From NCBI GenBank assembly GCA_012271165.1, contig JAAXGX010000205.1, positions 1 through 32,037 of the forward strand: 32,037 bases of DNA, in the 5' to 3' direction. The stretch's first letter is position 1. The number at the start of each line of letters is the position of its first letter. The DNA is from Vicinamibacteraceae bacterium. GTDB lineage: Bacteria; Acidobacteriota; Vicinamibacteria; Vicinamibacterales; UBA8438. The notes beneath the pieces were generated by a model. That model searched no databases. It was not told the DNA's origin and was given only the letters and a program-made list of their open reading frames with translations. A program made the translations under genes and the position numbers. Shown in pieces: positions 6,789-15,400 of the stretch.

Positions 6789-8077
6789 GCCTCGACGGGT
6801 TCGAGCCGCAGCACGGCGCCCTCCGTCGCGTCGACCGTGACGTACAGCAGCCCGTCGGGTCCCTGCTTGACGTCGCGGATGCGGCGCTTGAGCTCGTGCA
6901 GCATGGTCCAGTTTCCCGCGCGCTGGGGGAAGCCGGCGCGGTTGAGGACGATGCGGTGCAACTGGCGCGCCCCCAGGTGCGAGCCGGCGCCCATCGCGCC
7001 CACGAAGACGTTGCCCTGCCAGGCCGGAAACCTGTCGCCCGTGTAGACGGCGATCCCGGACACCGCCGGCGAGGGGCTCCAGAACAGGAACGGCTCCTCC
7101 ATCCCGTCCCGCTGGCGCTCGCCGGATCCGATGGGCTGGTTGACGTAGCCGCGGCCGTACGAGATGACCGGCCAGCCGTAGTTCCTGCCCGGCCGGATGA
7201 TGTTGATCTCGTCACCACCCATCGGGCCGTGCTCGGTCTCCCAGATCTCCCCCGTCTCCGGGTGCACGAACAGCCCGACCGCGTTGCGGATGCCGAGCGC
7301 GTAGATCTCCGGCCGGTAGCCCGACCGGCCCACGAAGGGGTTGTCCCGCGGGACCGTGCCGTCGTCGTTCAGACGCAGTACCTTGCCGCCGTGCGTGGCG
7401 GGATTCTGCGGCTGGTCGCCTCGCGGCATGCCGATCGTCATGATGATCGTGCCATCGCGGGCGAAGGCGATGCGCGATGCACAGGCCGTTCCGCACCGGG
7501 CGTCGGACACGAAGACGTCCTCGACGTCGGCGAGCGCCGCGCCCCCCTCGAACCGGGCGCGCGCCAGGGTGACCGTGGTCGCGCCCCCCGGGGCCCCGCC
7601 CGCGGCCGGGCCTTCCGAGAGCGTCTTCGAGTACGTGAGATAGATGAACCGGTTGTCGGCGTATTGCGGATGGACCGCGACGTCCATCACCCCCGCGCGC
7701 CAGGCGCGCACGTTCGCCTGGGGCACGCCGGAGATCGGCCGCGGATCGAGCACCCCGTCGCGGATGATCCGCAGCCGGCCCCCGAGCTCGGTGACCAGGA
7801 TGTCGCCGTGCGGCAGGAACGCGAGCGCCCAGGGGTGCGCGAGCCCCGTGATCGGCACCACCCGGAACGGCTGCCCGCCCGAATCCGTGAAGATCTGCGG
7901 TCCGTCGGGAAGCGGAACGGCCGGTGTGTCCGCGCCGCGGGAGGCTGCCCTGCCCGGAAACGACACGGGCGATTCGGGCGTGGTCGGCCCCGACTGCTGC
8001 GCGACCGGCAGGGCCGTGCCGAACGCCATCGTCAGGCCGAGCGTCATCAGGCCGAGAGTCGGAAGATGTCGGTTCAT
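6779..8077 (-). CDS. Secreted PQQ-type sugar dehydrogenase (glucose/sorbosone dehydrogenase family)
   Basis: This exported soluble aldose-sugar dehydrogenase-like six-bladed propeller has about 432 residues. The signal peptide is MNRHLPTLGLMTLGLTMAFG up to about residue 26. Family signatures in order are HPWALAFLPHGDILVTELGG, then AGVMDVAVHPQYADNRFIYLTYS, then FARDGTIIMTIG, NPATHGGKVLRL and YALGIRNAVGL, ending near GPDGLLYVTVD. The His of LAHPWALAF and the NPATHGGK region fit PQQ/metal-binding blades. The ORF extends to 8170, but ATG 8077 places a proper signal peptide first; its Shine-Dalgarno is weak. It is transcribed against its neighbours and sits between repeat copies B and C, so it is a second insert inside the pot operon. 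Base composition is host-like. The actual sugar substrate is unknown. Confidence 0.88.
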   Translation of the reverse strand: MNRHLPTLGLMTLGLTMAFGTALPVAQQSGPTTPESPVSFPGRAASRGADTPAVPLPDGPQIFTDSGGQPFRVVPITGLAHPWALAFLPHGDILVTELGGRLRIIRDGVLDPRPISGVPQANVRAWRAGVMDVAVHPQYADNRFIYLTYSKTLSEGPAAGGAPGGATTVTLARARFEGGAALADVEDVFVSDARCGTACASRIAFARDGTIIMTIGMPRGDQPQNPATHGGKVLRLNDDGTVPRDNPFVGRSGYRPEIYALGIRNAVGLFVHPETGEIWETEHGPMGGDEINIIRPGRNYGWPVISYGRGYVNQPIGSGERQRDGMEEPFLFWSPSPAVSGIAVYTGDRFPAWQGNVFVGAMGAGSHLGARQLHRIVLNRAGFPQRAGNWTMLHELKRRIRDVKQGPDGLLYVTVDATEGAVLRLEPVEASH

Positions 8078-8250
8078 TGGTGTGCTCGGTGGCCGGGGCC
8101 TCATGCCTCGGCGGTCAGATGCGGAAGGGCCGCGCCCCAGCCACGGTAACAACGGCAACAATAGGAGCAACCGGCGTTGCGCGACAACGAAAAAGTGGCC
8201 GGAGAAACCTCGACGGTGTTCGGTGCCGCGTAGCGGCGGCGTGGGAGAGA
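8078..8250. other. Intergenic region between divergent dehydrogenase and potB, with short iterated repeat
   Basis: This 173-bp region must hold promoters for the dehydrogenase (leftward) and, since the operon is split, perhaps for potBC (rightward). I see no convincing -35/-10 pair. It contains GGTAACAAC, GGCAACAAT and AGGAGCAAC in direct succession at 8145-8171, three imperfect 9-bp repeats in an AT-richer patch, which could be an operator. GGGAG just before ATG 8251 is the only ribosome-site candidate. Confidence 0.35.
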
Positions 8251-9483
8251 ATGGACCGGGTGAACGATGAGCGAGCGCTCGAGCGCCTGGCTGGCGCGCT
8301 GAGACGGCCGCCGGTGCGGGCGGCCGGGCTCGTGCTGCCGCTGGTCGCGTTCGTCGGCGTCACCTTCCTCGCGCCGGTGGGGACGATGCTGGTGCGCAGC
8401 GTCTACGACCCGGTGGTGGCCGACGCCCTGCCGGACACGCTGGCGGCCTTGCGCCAGTGGGACGGCGAGGGAGCGCCCGGCGAGGCGGTGTACGCCGCGG
8501 CGGCGCGCGAGCTGCTCCGCGCGCGCGATGATCGCACGCTGGGCCGGGTCGCCAGCCGCGTGAACCGCGTGCAGGGCGGCCTGCGCAGCGTCCTCGTGCG
8601 GAGCGTGCGCCGGCTGCGGGAGGTCGACGCCGGCCCCTGGCGCGCGGCGTTTATCGCCATCGACGCCGACTGGGGCGAGGCGCGCACGTGGCACGCCATC
8701 CGCACGGCGGGCGAGCGCATCACGGCGCGGCACTACCTGCACGCCCTGGATCTGCGGCGCCTGCCCGACGGCGCCGTCGCCCGCCAGCCGGAGGACCGCC
8801 GCATCTACGTGGCGCTGCTGGGGCGTACGTTCGCGGTGAGCCTCGCCATCACCGCGTTCTGCCTGCTGCTCGGCTACCCGCTCGCCCACCTGATTGCGCA
8901 TGCTGCTCCGCGCCGGGCCGCCTTGCTGCTGGCGCTGGTCCTCGTGCCGTTCTGGACGTCGCTGCTGGTCCGCACCACGTCCTGGATCGTGCTGCTGCAG
9001 ACCCAGGGCGTGCTCAACGACCTGTTCGTCAGCCTCGGGCTGATCGGCGACGACGCCCGGATCGCCATGATCTACAACATGACCGGCACGATGGTCGCGA
9101 TGACCCACGTGCTGCTGCCCTTCATGGTGCTGCCGCTCTACTCGGTCATGCGCACGATCCCGCCGCAGCAAATGAGCGCCGCGGCCTCGCTGGGAGCCAG
9201 CTTCCCGCAGGCGTTCCGGCGCGTCTACTGGCCGCAGACGCTCCCGGGCGTGGGCGCCGGCTCGCTGCTGGTCTTCATCCTCGCCATCGGCTACTACATC
9301 ACCCCGGCGCTGGTGGGCGGCCAGAGCGGCCAGCTCATCTCCAACTTCATCGCCTACCACATGCAGACGTCGCTGAACTGGGGGCTCGCCAGCGCCCTCG
9401 GCGCCATCCTGCTGGGCTGCGTGGCCGGGCTCTACCTGCTCTACGACCGGCTGGTCGGCATCGAGCGCATGAGGCTGGGATGA
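8251..9483 (+). CDS. potB: ABC transporter permease, PotB type
   Basis: This inner-membrane permease subunit of about 410 residues is part of the polyamine-type importer. The first membrane segment is VLPLVAFVGVTFLAPVGTML. A long extracytoplasmic stretch (about residues 55-185) follows before the remaining segments, the enlarged loop seen in many 400-residue PotB-like proteins. The EAA-type coupling motif is in MSAAASLGASFPQAFRRVYWPQTLPG. Two starts are possible: ATG 8251 with GGGAG close upstream, and GTG 8260, which begins inside repeat copy C and fits an ancestral overlap with the potD end. Its C-terminus overlaps potC by the ATGA quartet. Its own promoter must be new because potA/potD now lie 3.4 kb away across an antisense gene. 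Confidence 0.9.
   Translation: MDRVNDERALERLAGALRRPPVRAAGLVLPLVAFVGVTFLAPVGTMLVRSVYDPVVADALPDTLAALRQWDGEGAPGEAVYAAAARELLRARDDRTLGRVASRVNRVQGGLRSVLVRSVRRLREVDAGPWRAAFIAIDADWGEARTWHAIRTAGERITARHYLHALDLRRLPDGAVARQPEDRRIYVALLGRTFAVSLAITAFCLLLGYPLAHLIAHAAPRRAALLLALVLVPFWTSLLVRTTSWIVLLQTQGVLNDLFVSLGLIGDDARIAMIYNMTGTMVAMTHVLLPFMVLPLYSVMRTIPPQQMSAAASLGASFPQAFRRVYWPQTLPGVGAGSLLVFILAIGYYITPALVGGQSGQLISNFIAYHMQTSLNWGLASALGAILLGCVAGLYLLYDRLVGIERMRLG
8260..8322 (+). repeat. potD/potB junction repeat, copy C (potB 5' end with relic potD tail)
   Basis: The bases code for the PotB N-terminus (NDERALERLAGALRRPPVRA) in one frame. In another frame they read MSERSSAWLAR-stop, nearly the exact PotD C-terminus MNERFSAWLAR-stop of copy A. 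GAGCGCCTGGCTGGCGCGCT is shared with copy A except for one base. The best explanation is that potD originally ended here, overlapping the potB start, and that insertion of the modules regenerated a potD end upstream as copy A. Confidence 0.75.
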
Positions 9484-10292
9484 GCGGACGCATCGCCCAC
9501 CTGGCCGCCTGCACGCTGATCTTCGCGTTCCTGATTGCGCCCATCCTGGTGATCGTGCCGCTCAGCTTCAACGCGGAGCCGTACTTCACGTTCACCGAGG
9601 GCATGCTGCGCCTCGATCCGGAGGCTTATTCGCTGCGCTGGTACCGGGAGATCGCGAGCAACGCCCAGTGGACGCGCGCGCTCGGCAACAGCCTGCTCAT
9701 CGGGGCGGCGGCCACGGTGCTGGCGACGGTGCTCGGCACGCTGGCCGCGCTGGGACTGGCCAGCCGCGCCATGCCGGTGCGCCGCCTGGCCTTGGGCCTG
9801 CTGATCTCGCCGATGGTCACGCCGCTCATCATCTCCGCGGCGGGAATGTTCTTCTTCTATTCGACGCTGGGCCTGTCCCAGACGCACCTCGGCCTCATCC
9901 TGGCCCATGCCGCGCTGGGCACGCCGTTCGTGGTCATCACGGTGACCGCCACGCTGTCGGCGTTCGACATCAACCTGACGCGCGCCGCCGCCAGCCTCGG
10001 CGCGGGTCCGCTGCGCACCTTCCGCCGGGTGCAGTTGCCGCTCATCGCCCCCGGCGTCCTCTCCGGCGCCCTGTTCGCCTTTGCCGCGTCGTTCGACGAG
10101 GTGGTGGTGGTGCTCTTCATGGCCGGCGAGGATCAGCGCACCATCCCGCGCCAGATGTGGGCGGGCATCCGCGAGCAGATCAGCCCGGCCATCCTGGCCG
10201 TGGCGACCTTCCTGATCGTCTTCGCCGTCCTGCTGCTGCTGACCGTGGAGTGGCTGCGCGGGCGCGCCGGCGCGCGGGCCGCGGCCGGCTGA
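9480..10292 (+). CDS. potC: ABC transporter permease, PotC type
   Basis: This second permease subunit of the importer has about 270 residues and six predicted membrane segments, the first being LIFAFLIAPILVIVPLSF. The EAA loop is visible as TRAAASLGAGPLRTFRRVQLPLIAPG. ALFAFAASFDEVVVVLFMAG, just after, is typical of PotC/YdcV proteins. The ATG at 9480 overlaps the potB stop (ATGA), so translation is coupled. The gene ends in a perfect palindrome shared with the convergent exonuclease gene. With potA, potD and potB it completes a four-part importer. Confidence 0.92.
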   Translation: MSGRIAHLAACTLIFAFLIAPILVIVPLSFNAEPYFTFTEGMLRLDPEAYSLRWYREIASNAQWTRALGNSLLIGAAATVLATVLGTLAALGLASRAMPVRRLALGLLISPMVTPLIISAAGMFFFYSTLGLSQTHLGLILAHAALGTPFVVITVTATLSAFDINLTRAAASLGAGPLRTFRRVQLPLIAPGVLSGALFAFAASFDEVVVVLFMAGEDQRTIPRQMWAGIREQISPAILAVATFLIVFAVLLLLTVEWLRGRAGARAAAG

Positions 10293-10300
10293 CCGGCCGC
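10281..10300. terminator. Palindromic hairpin at the potC / xthA convergence
   Basis: GCGGCCGG-CTGA-CCGGCCGC has perfect 8-bp arms around a four-base loop that contains the potC stop. It lies 15 bp from the end of the convergent exonuclease gene. There is no T-tract on either side, so it is a transcript-end candidate on structure and position alone. Confidence 0.4.
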
Positions 10301-10314
10301 GCGCACCGGCCGCG

Positions 10315-11097
10315 CTACGCGAGGTCGACCCCGACCGGGCAGTGATCGGAGCCGGTCACCTGCGGCCAGATGAAGGCGTCCGTGACGCGTTTGGCGGCGG
10401 CGGCCGAGGCCAGGACGTAGTCGATGCGCCAGCCGACGTTCCGCTCGCGGGCGCCGCCCCACTGCCGCCACCAGGTGTAGTGGTCCGGCTCGCCGGGGTG
10501 AGCGGCGCGGAACGTGTCCACCCAGCCTGCCCGGAGCCAGCGGCCCAGCTCCGCCCGCTCCTCGGGCAGGAAGCCGCTGGTCTTCGTGTTCGCCGCCGGC
10601 CGCGCCAGGTCGATCGGCTCGTGCGCGGTGTTGTAGTCGCCGACCACGAGCACGGGGCGGCGCCGCCGCAGCGGCTCGAGGTGCTCGAAGAGCGCCGCGT
10701 AGAAGGCGAGCTTGTAGGCCACGCGGCGGTTGTCCCGGTCGCGGCCGCTCCCCTTGGGAAAGTAGACCGACGCCACCGCCAGCCGCCCGCAGCGGGCCCC
10801 GAATTCCGCAATGACGAGCCGACCCTCGACGTCGAACCGGCGCTCGCCGAGGGCCGTCTCCACCCGCTCGGGCGGCTCGCGGGAATAGAGGGCAACGCCG
10901 CTGTACCCCGCCCGCTCGGCGGGCGCGAACGCCGCGTGCCAGCCGGCCGGCGCCCGCACCCCGGGTTCGAGCTGATGCTCGAACGCGCGCACCTCCTGCA
11001 GGCCGACGATGTCCGCGCCCGACGCGTCGAGGAAGTCGAGAAACCCCTTCCGGGCGCACGCCCGCAGCCCGTTGACGTTCCAGCTCACGACGCGCAC
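10315..11097 (-). CDS. xthA: Exodeoxyribonuclease III (AP endonuclease family)
   Basis: This Mg-dependent 3'-5' exonuclease/abasic-site endonuclease acts in base-excision repair; it has 260 residues, the normal length. All EEP-family motifs are present: MRVVSWNVNGLRA, GLQEVRA (metal Glu), SVYFPKGSGRD, VVGDYNTAHEPID, DHYTWWRQW, GWRIDYVLAS and TGSDHCPVGVDL with the catalytic Asp-His. LQEVRA replaces the common LQETKA; the metal-binding Glu is unchanged. The start is GTG at 11097, with GGAAG about 8 bases upstream. It is downstream of, and 30 bp from, the serine hydrolase gene on the same strand, so the two may be co-transcribed. Confidence 0.95.
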   Translation of the reverse strand: MRVVSWNVNGLRACARKGFLDFLDASGADIVGLQEVRAFEHQLEPGVRAPAGWHAAFAPAERAGYSGVALYSREPPERVETALGERRFDVEGRLVIAEFGARCGRLAVASVYFPKGSGRDRDNRRVAYKLAFYAALFEHLEPLRRRRPVLVVGDYNTAHEPIDLARPAANTKTSGFLPEERAELGRWLRAGWVDTFRAAHPGEPDHYTWWRQWGGARERNVGWRIDYVLASAAAAKRVTDAFIWPQVTGSDHCPVGVDLA

Positions 11098-11127
11098 GGC
11101 GCGGCTTCCGTCAGCACGACGCCCGCC

Positions 11128-12399
11128 TCAGTCGACTATCGCCTGGTGGATGAGCGTCCTCAGCTTGCCGTGGTCGTCGATGTCGCGCGCCGGAATGAGC
11201 TGGGTCAGGTAGACGACCACGAGCTCCTCCGCCGGATCGACCCAGTAGGTCGAGTGGTACGCGCCGCCCCAGCCGAACTCGCCGACCGACGCCGGCAGCC
11301 CGAGCGCGGCGGGATCCTCCACCACCGAGAAACCGAGGCCGAAGCCCTGCCCCGGACGGAACGGGATGTCGCCGAGGTGATCGACCGTCATCGACTCGAC
11401 GGTCTTGCGCGAGAGGACGCGCTTGCCGTCGAAGGCGCCGCCGTCGAGCATCATCTGCAGGAACGTGGCGTAGTCGGTCGCGGTCGAGAGCAGGCCCGCA
11501 CCGGCGGAGAAGCTCGTGCGCGGCCCCTCCACGTACGCGCCCTGGCCCACCATGTGGCCGGGATCGGGCGCGCGGTCGAGACCCTCGTCGCCCGACGAGT
11601 AGACCGTCGCCAGCCGGTCGACCTTGTCCTCCGGCACGAAGAAGTGGGTGTCATCGAGCCCGAGCGGGCCGAACAGCCGCTCGCCGAGGAACTCGCCCAG
11701 GGTCTGGCCGCTGATCTTCTCGATCATCGCGCCGAGGATGTCGGTGTTGTACCCGTAGATCCACGACTCGCCGGGATGCGCGTCGAGCGGCAGCTCCGCC
11801 AGCCGCGCCATGACGTCGCCGACCGGCTCGTCGCGGTCGGCGAAGTACCAGCCGGTGATCCCGGCCGTGTACCACTGATCGGCCGCCGGGCCGTTGCCGT
11901 AGCTAATGCCGGCCGTGTGCGTCAGCAGGTCGAGAATCGTGATCGGCCGCTCCGCCGGGACCACGTCGTAACCGCCCTCGTCGTTGCGCTCCGCGACGGT
12001 CGTCTCCAGGAACGCCGGCAGGTACTTGCCGACCGGATCGGTGATGAGCAGCTTGCCGTCCTCCTGCAGCAGCATCACGCCGGTGCTGGCCAGCGCCTTG
12101 GTCTGCGACGCAATCCGGAAGATCGCGTCGGTGGTCATGGGCGCTTCCGACTCGATGTCGCGGTAGCCGACCGCTTCCAGGTAGGCAATCTTGCCGCGCC
12201 GGGCCACGATAGCGACGGCGCCGGGCAGGCGGCCCTCGTCGACGTAGCCCTGGAGCGCTGCCGTCAGCCGCTCGAGCCGTTCCGACGACAGGCCGACATC
12301 CTCCGGCGTGGCCCGGGTCAAGCCTTGCGCAAGCAGCGACTGCGGGACGAGAACGAAGACCACGGCGACGAGCACGGCGAAGCGGATGCGTGACATCAT
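11128..12399 (-). CDS. Exported serine hydrolase, class C beta-lactamase / EstB esterase-like
   Basis: This protein of about 423 residues has a signal peptide (MMSRIRFAVLVAVVFVLVPQ, cleavage near LLA-QG). The nucleophile motif is SQTK (Ser98-x-x-Lys101). The Tyr box is WIYGYN, with Tyr215 as the general base and Tyr instead of Asn at the third motif position. The third box is WGGAYHSTYWVDP rather than KTG. GWGGA with fwvDP is typical of family VIII esterases (EstB type) and related periplasmic hydrolases, so ester or peptide hydrolysis is more likely than true beta-lactamase activity. ATG 12399 has GAGGGG five bases upstream, which decides the start against the longer ORF. It is divergent from the first barrel gene. 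Confidence 0.87.
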   Translation of the reverse strand: MMSRIRFAVLVAVVFVLVPQSLLAQGLTRATPEDVGLSSERLERLTAALQGYVDEGRLPGAVAIVARRGKIAYLEAVGYRDIESEAPMTTDAIFRIASQTKALASTGVMLLQEDGKLLITDPVGKYLPAFLETTVAERNDEGGYDVVPAERPITILDLLTHTAGISYGNGPAADQWYTAGITGWYFADRDEPVGDVMARLAELPLDAHPGESWIYGYNTDILGAMIEKISGQTLGEFLGERLFGPLGLDDTHFFVPEDKVDRLATVYSSGDEGLDRAPDPGHMVGQGAYVEGPRTSFSAGAGLLSTATDYATFLQMMLDGGAFDGKRVLSRKTVESMTVDHLGDIPFRPGQGFGLGFSVVEDPAALGLPASVGEFGWGGAYHSTYWVDPAEELVVVYLTQLIPARDIDDHGKLRTLIHQAIVD

Positions 12400-12530
12400 G
12401 ACAACCCCTCGGCTGGCCCCGCGGCACCGTTGACCGCGGGGGAAAGACAGCGGACCGAATCGGGCGGCGCGCCGCGCACGACCCCGAACGACCCCGGCAA
12501 ACCAGCACATGATAGTCTGCAACGTTCCTC

Positions 12531-15353
12531 ATGTCGCACCGCAACGTCACATTCACGTCCCACGCGCGCGGCGCGGCGCTGCTGGCGGCCTGGCTGCTGG
12601 TCCAGCCGGGGCCTGCGCGCGGCCAGCCCGGCGCCGATGCGGCGGGGCCGGGGCCGCAGGCGGGTGTTGCGGTGCAGCCCTTCGTCAACCTCAGCGGCCG
12701 CGCCGCCGACGCGTGGATCGGCACGGGGATCGCCGCCTCGCTGTTCGCCGACCTCAACCCTGCGGGCACCACCGCCCAGCCGCGCTGGCTGGTGCAGGGC
12801 AGCTACCAGCGGGTGGGCGACAGCCTCCGCATCACCGCGGAGCTCGTCGACCCGGCGTCAACGGCGGTCATCGCGGGCGCGCGGGCGGACGGCGAGCTGT
12901 CGGCGCTCCTGGCGCTCCAGGACGCGCTGGCCGATCAGCTCGCCGACGCGCTGCAGGCGGCGCACGGATTGCCCCCGGGCCGGGCGGAGCCCCGCGGAGC
13001 CGGGGCGCCGGCCGCCGCCGCCCCGGCGGGCGCGGGGCCGCTGCGGGCCGCCCCGCAGGCAGTCCCGCCCGGTGAACGCGTTCCGCCCGCGCGGGCAGGT
13101 GCGCCGGCCGCCGGCCCCGGGGCATTCGGCGGGCTGGCGCTGAACATGACCGCGGGTATCGATCCGCCGCCGCCCGTCCCCCCCGAGGTCGTCTCGCGCA
13201 ACGCCGCGGGCAACATGACCATGCGGGCCGTCCGGCTCGACGCTCCGTTGCAGCTCGACGGCCGGCTGGACGAAGAGGTGTACCTCACGGTGCCGCCCAT
13301 CACGGACTTCGTCCAGCAGGAGCCCGACACCGGGGCGGTCGCGACCGAACGGACCGAGGTCTGGGTCATGTTCGACGGCGACACCCTCTACGTCGGGGCG
13401 CGCTGCCTGGTCTCCGAGGCGGGCCGCGTCGTGGCCAACGAGATGAAGCGGGACAGCCCCGGCATGTTCGGCAACGACAGCCTCGCGGTCATCCTCGACA
13501 CGTACTACGACCGGCGCAACGGGTTCATCTTCATCACGAACTCGCTGGGCGGGATCTTCGACGCGACGGTCACCAACGAGCGGACCCCGAACCTGGACTG
13601 GAACACCGTCTGGGACGTGCGCACCAGCCGCTTCGAGGACGGCTGGACGGTCGAGCTGGCCATCCCGTTCAAGTCGCTGCGCTACCGGACCGGCGCGGCG
13701 CAGCTCTGGGGCATCAACATGCAGCGGCGGGCGGTGTGGAAGAACGAGCAGTCGTTCCTGACCCCCATCCCCGCCGCGTTCGGCATGACCGGGATGTTCA
13801 GGGTCTCGCTGGCCGCCACGCTGACGGGGCTGGAGGTGCCCTCGGCGGGCATGCCGGTCGAGCTAAAGCCGTACGCCATCTCCGACGTGACGAGCGACTT
13901 CGCGGCGCCGACGCCCTTCACGAACCAGCTCGGGGGCGACGCGGGCGTCGACCTCAAGCTCGGCGTCACCCAGGGCCTGACCGCCGACCTGACCTACAAC
14001 ACCGATTTCGCGCAGGTCGAGGTGGACGAGCGGCAGGTCAACCTGACCCGCTTCAGCCTCTTCTTCCCGGAGAAACGCGAGTTCTTCCTCGAGGGGCAGG
14101 GCATCTTCGACTTCGGGGGCGGCCAGCGCCCCGTGCCCAACCGCTTCTTCATCACGGGCGAGCGCTTCCCGGTCGACGCCCCGATCCTCTTCTTCAGCCG
14201 CCGCATCGGGCTCGAGAGCGGCCAGACGGTACCGATCACCGGCGGCGGCCGGCTGACCGGCAAGGCCGGGGCGTTCAGCCTCGGCCTGCTCAACGTGCAG
14301 ACGGGCGAAACCCCGTCCGGCAGCGTCGCGCCGACGAACTTCACCGTCGTCCGCGTGAAGCGCGACGTGCTGCGGCGCAGCAGCATCGGCGGCATGTTCA
14401 CCCGGCGCTCGCTCTCGACCCGCGGCGACGGCGCGAACCAGGTGTACGGGGTAGACGGCGTGTTCTCGTTCTACGAGGCGCTGAACTTCAACACGTACAT
14501 CGCGCGCACCGACACGCCGGGGTTGCCCGACGACGACCTGAGCTACCGGACGGAGCTGTACTACGAGGGCGACCGCTGGGGCTTCACCGCCGATCACCTG
14601 CGCGTCGGCACCAACTTCAATCCCGAGATCGGCTTCGTCCGCCGCTACGGCTTCCGACGCAACTTCGGCCAGTTCCGCTTCAGCCCGCGCCCGCAGGGCA
14701 TCGACGCCGTGCGCAAGTTCACCTGGGAAGCCAGCATCGACCACATCACGGACGGCGCGGGCCGCATGGAGACGCGGCTCCAGCGCGGGCAGTTCGTCAC
14801 CGAGCTCGAGACCGGCGACCTGCTGTTCGCGCTGGCGACCGACAACTACGAGTTCCTCGTGGAGCCGTTCCAGATCGCGCCCGACGTCACGATTCCGGTC
14901 GGCGGGTACTCGTTCCTGAACTATCGCGCGGGATACTCGCTGGCCCGGCAGCGAGGCGTCAGCGGCGGGGTCGCCATCGACTTCGGGCGTTTCTACGGCG
15001 GCGAGAAGACGACGCTCAGCTACTACCAGGGCCGGCTCACGCTGACCCCGCAACTGACGCTCGAGCCGAACATCTCACTGCACTGGATCGACCTGCCCGA
15101 GGGCAGCTTCACGACCGAGCTGGTGTCGACGCGCTTCACCTACACCCTGTCGCCGCGCATGTTCGTGGCCGCGCTGCTGCAGTACAACTCGGCGGACAAC
15201 GCGATCGGCAGCAACGTCCGCTTCCGCTGGGAGTATCAGCCCGGCAGCGAGCTGTTCGTCGTCTACACCGACGAGCGCGATACGCTGAACCCGCGCCCGT
15301 TCCTGCTGAACCGGGCGTTCGTCGTCAAGCTGACGCGGCTGTTCAGGTTCTGA
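12531..15353 (+). CDS. Outer-membrane protein: TolB-N-like domain, CBM9-like domain, DUF5916-type barrel (copy 1)
   Basis: This 940-residue exported protein starts with MSHRNVTFTSHARGAALLAA, a signal peptide ending near ARG-QPG. Residues 45-150 (VAVQPFVNLS, DAWIGTGIAASLFADL, WLVQGSYQRVG, LQDALADQLADAL) resemble the TolB N-terminal/FlgO-like domain. A Pro/Ala/Gly linker covers about 150-215. Residues 225-400 fit a CBM9-like beta-sandwich (LDGRLDEEVYLTVPPITDF). The rest, from NTDFAQVEVDERQVNLTRFSLFFPEKREFFLEG, is a DUF5916-type beta-barrel ending in LTRLFRF, the terminal Phe expected of BAM-inserted porins. The substrate is unknown; glycan or peptide handling at the cell surface is only a guess. 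There is no Shine-Dalgarno before ATG. It is the first copy of a tandem pair, with about nine residues in ten identical to copy 2 by eye. Confidence 0.83.
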   Translation: MSHRNVTFTSHARGAALLAAWLLVQPGPARGQPGADAAGPGPQAGVAVQPFVNLSGRAADAWIGTGIAASLFADLNPAGTTAQPRWLVQGSYQRVGDSLRITAELVDPASTAVIAGARADGELSALLALQDALADQLADALQAAHGLPPGRAEPRGAGAPAAAAPAGAGPLRAAPQAVPPGERVPPARAGAPAAGPGAFGGLALNMTAGIDPPPPVPPEVVSRNAAGNMTMRAVRLDAPLQLDGRLDEEVYLTVPPITDFVQQEPDTGAVATERTEVWVMFDGDTLYVGARCLVSEAGRVVANEMKRDSPGMFGNDSLAVILDTYYDRRNGFIFITNSLGGIFDATVTNERTPNLDWNTVWDVRTSRFEDGWTVELAIPFKSLRYRTGAAQLWGINMQRRAVWKNEQSFLTPIPAAFGMTGMFRVSLAATLTGLEVPSAGMPVELKPYAISDVTSDFAAPTPFTNQLGGDAGVDLKLGVTQGLTADLTYNTDFAQVEVDERQVNLTRFSLFFPEKREFFLEGQGIFDFGGGQRPVPNRFFITGERFPVDAPILFFSRRIGLESGQTVPITGGGRLTGKAGAFSLGLLNVQTGETPSGSVAPTNFTVVRVKRDVLRRSSIGGMFTRRSLSTRGDGANQVYGVDGVFSFYEALNFNTYIARTDTPGLPDDDLSYRTELYYEGDRWGFTADHLRVGTNFNPEIGFVRRYGFRRNFGQFRFSPRPQGIDAVRKFTWEASIDHITDGAGRMETRLQRGQFVTELETGDLLFALATDNYEFLVEPFQIAPDVTIPVGGYSFLNYRAGYSLARQRGVSGGVAIDFGRFYGGEKTTLSYYQGRLTLTPQLTLEPNISLHWIDLPEGSFTTELVSTRFTYTLSPRMFVAALLQYNSADNAIGSNVRFRWEYQPGSELFVVYTDERDTLNPRPFLLNRAFVVKLTRLFRF

Positions 15354-15400
15354 AAGGCGAGGCGAGGAGGTTGCCGCGCGCCGGGCCCGGCGACGCAGCA

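Noticed and set aside
6695-8149. 484-residue plus-strand ORF opposite the sugar dehydrogenase
   Set aside because: Shadow of the minus-strand PQQ-type dehydrogenase, which has a signal peptide and family motifs.
11128-12399. True class C beta-lactamase (antibiotic resistance)
   Set aside because: SxxK is present but the KTG box is replaced by an EstB-like WGGA...WVDP, so an esterase/peptidase-type hydrolase is more likely.
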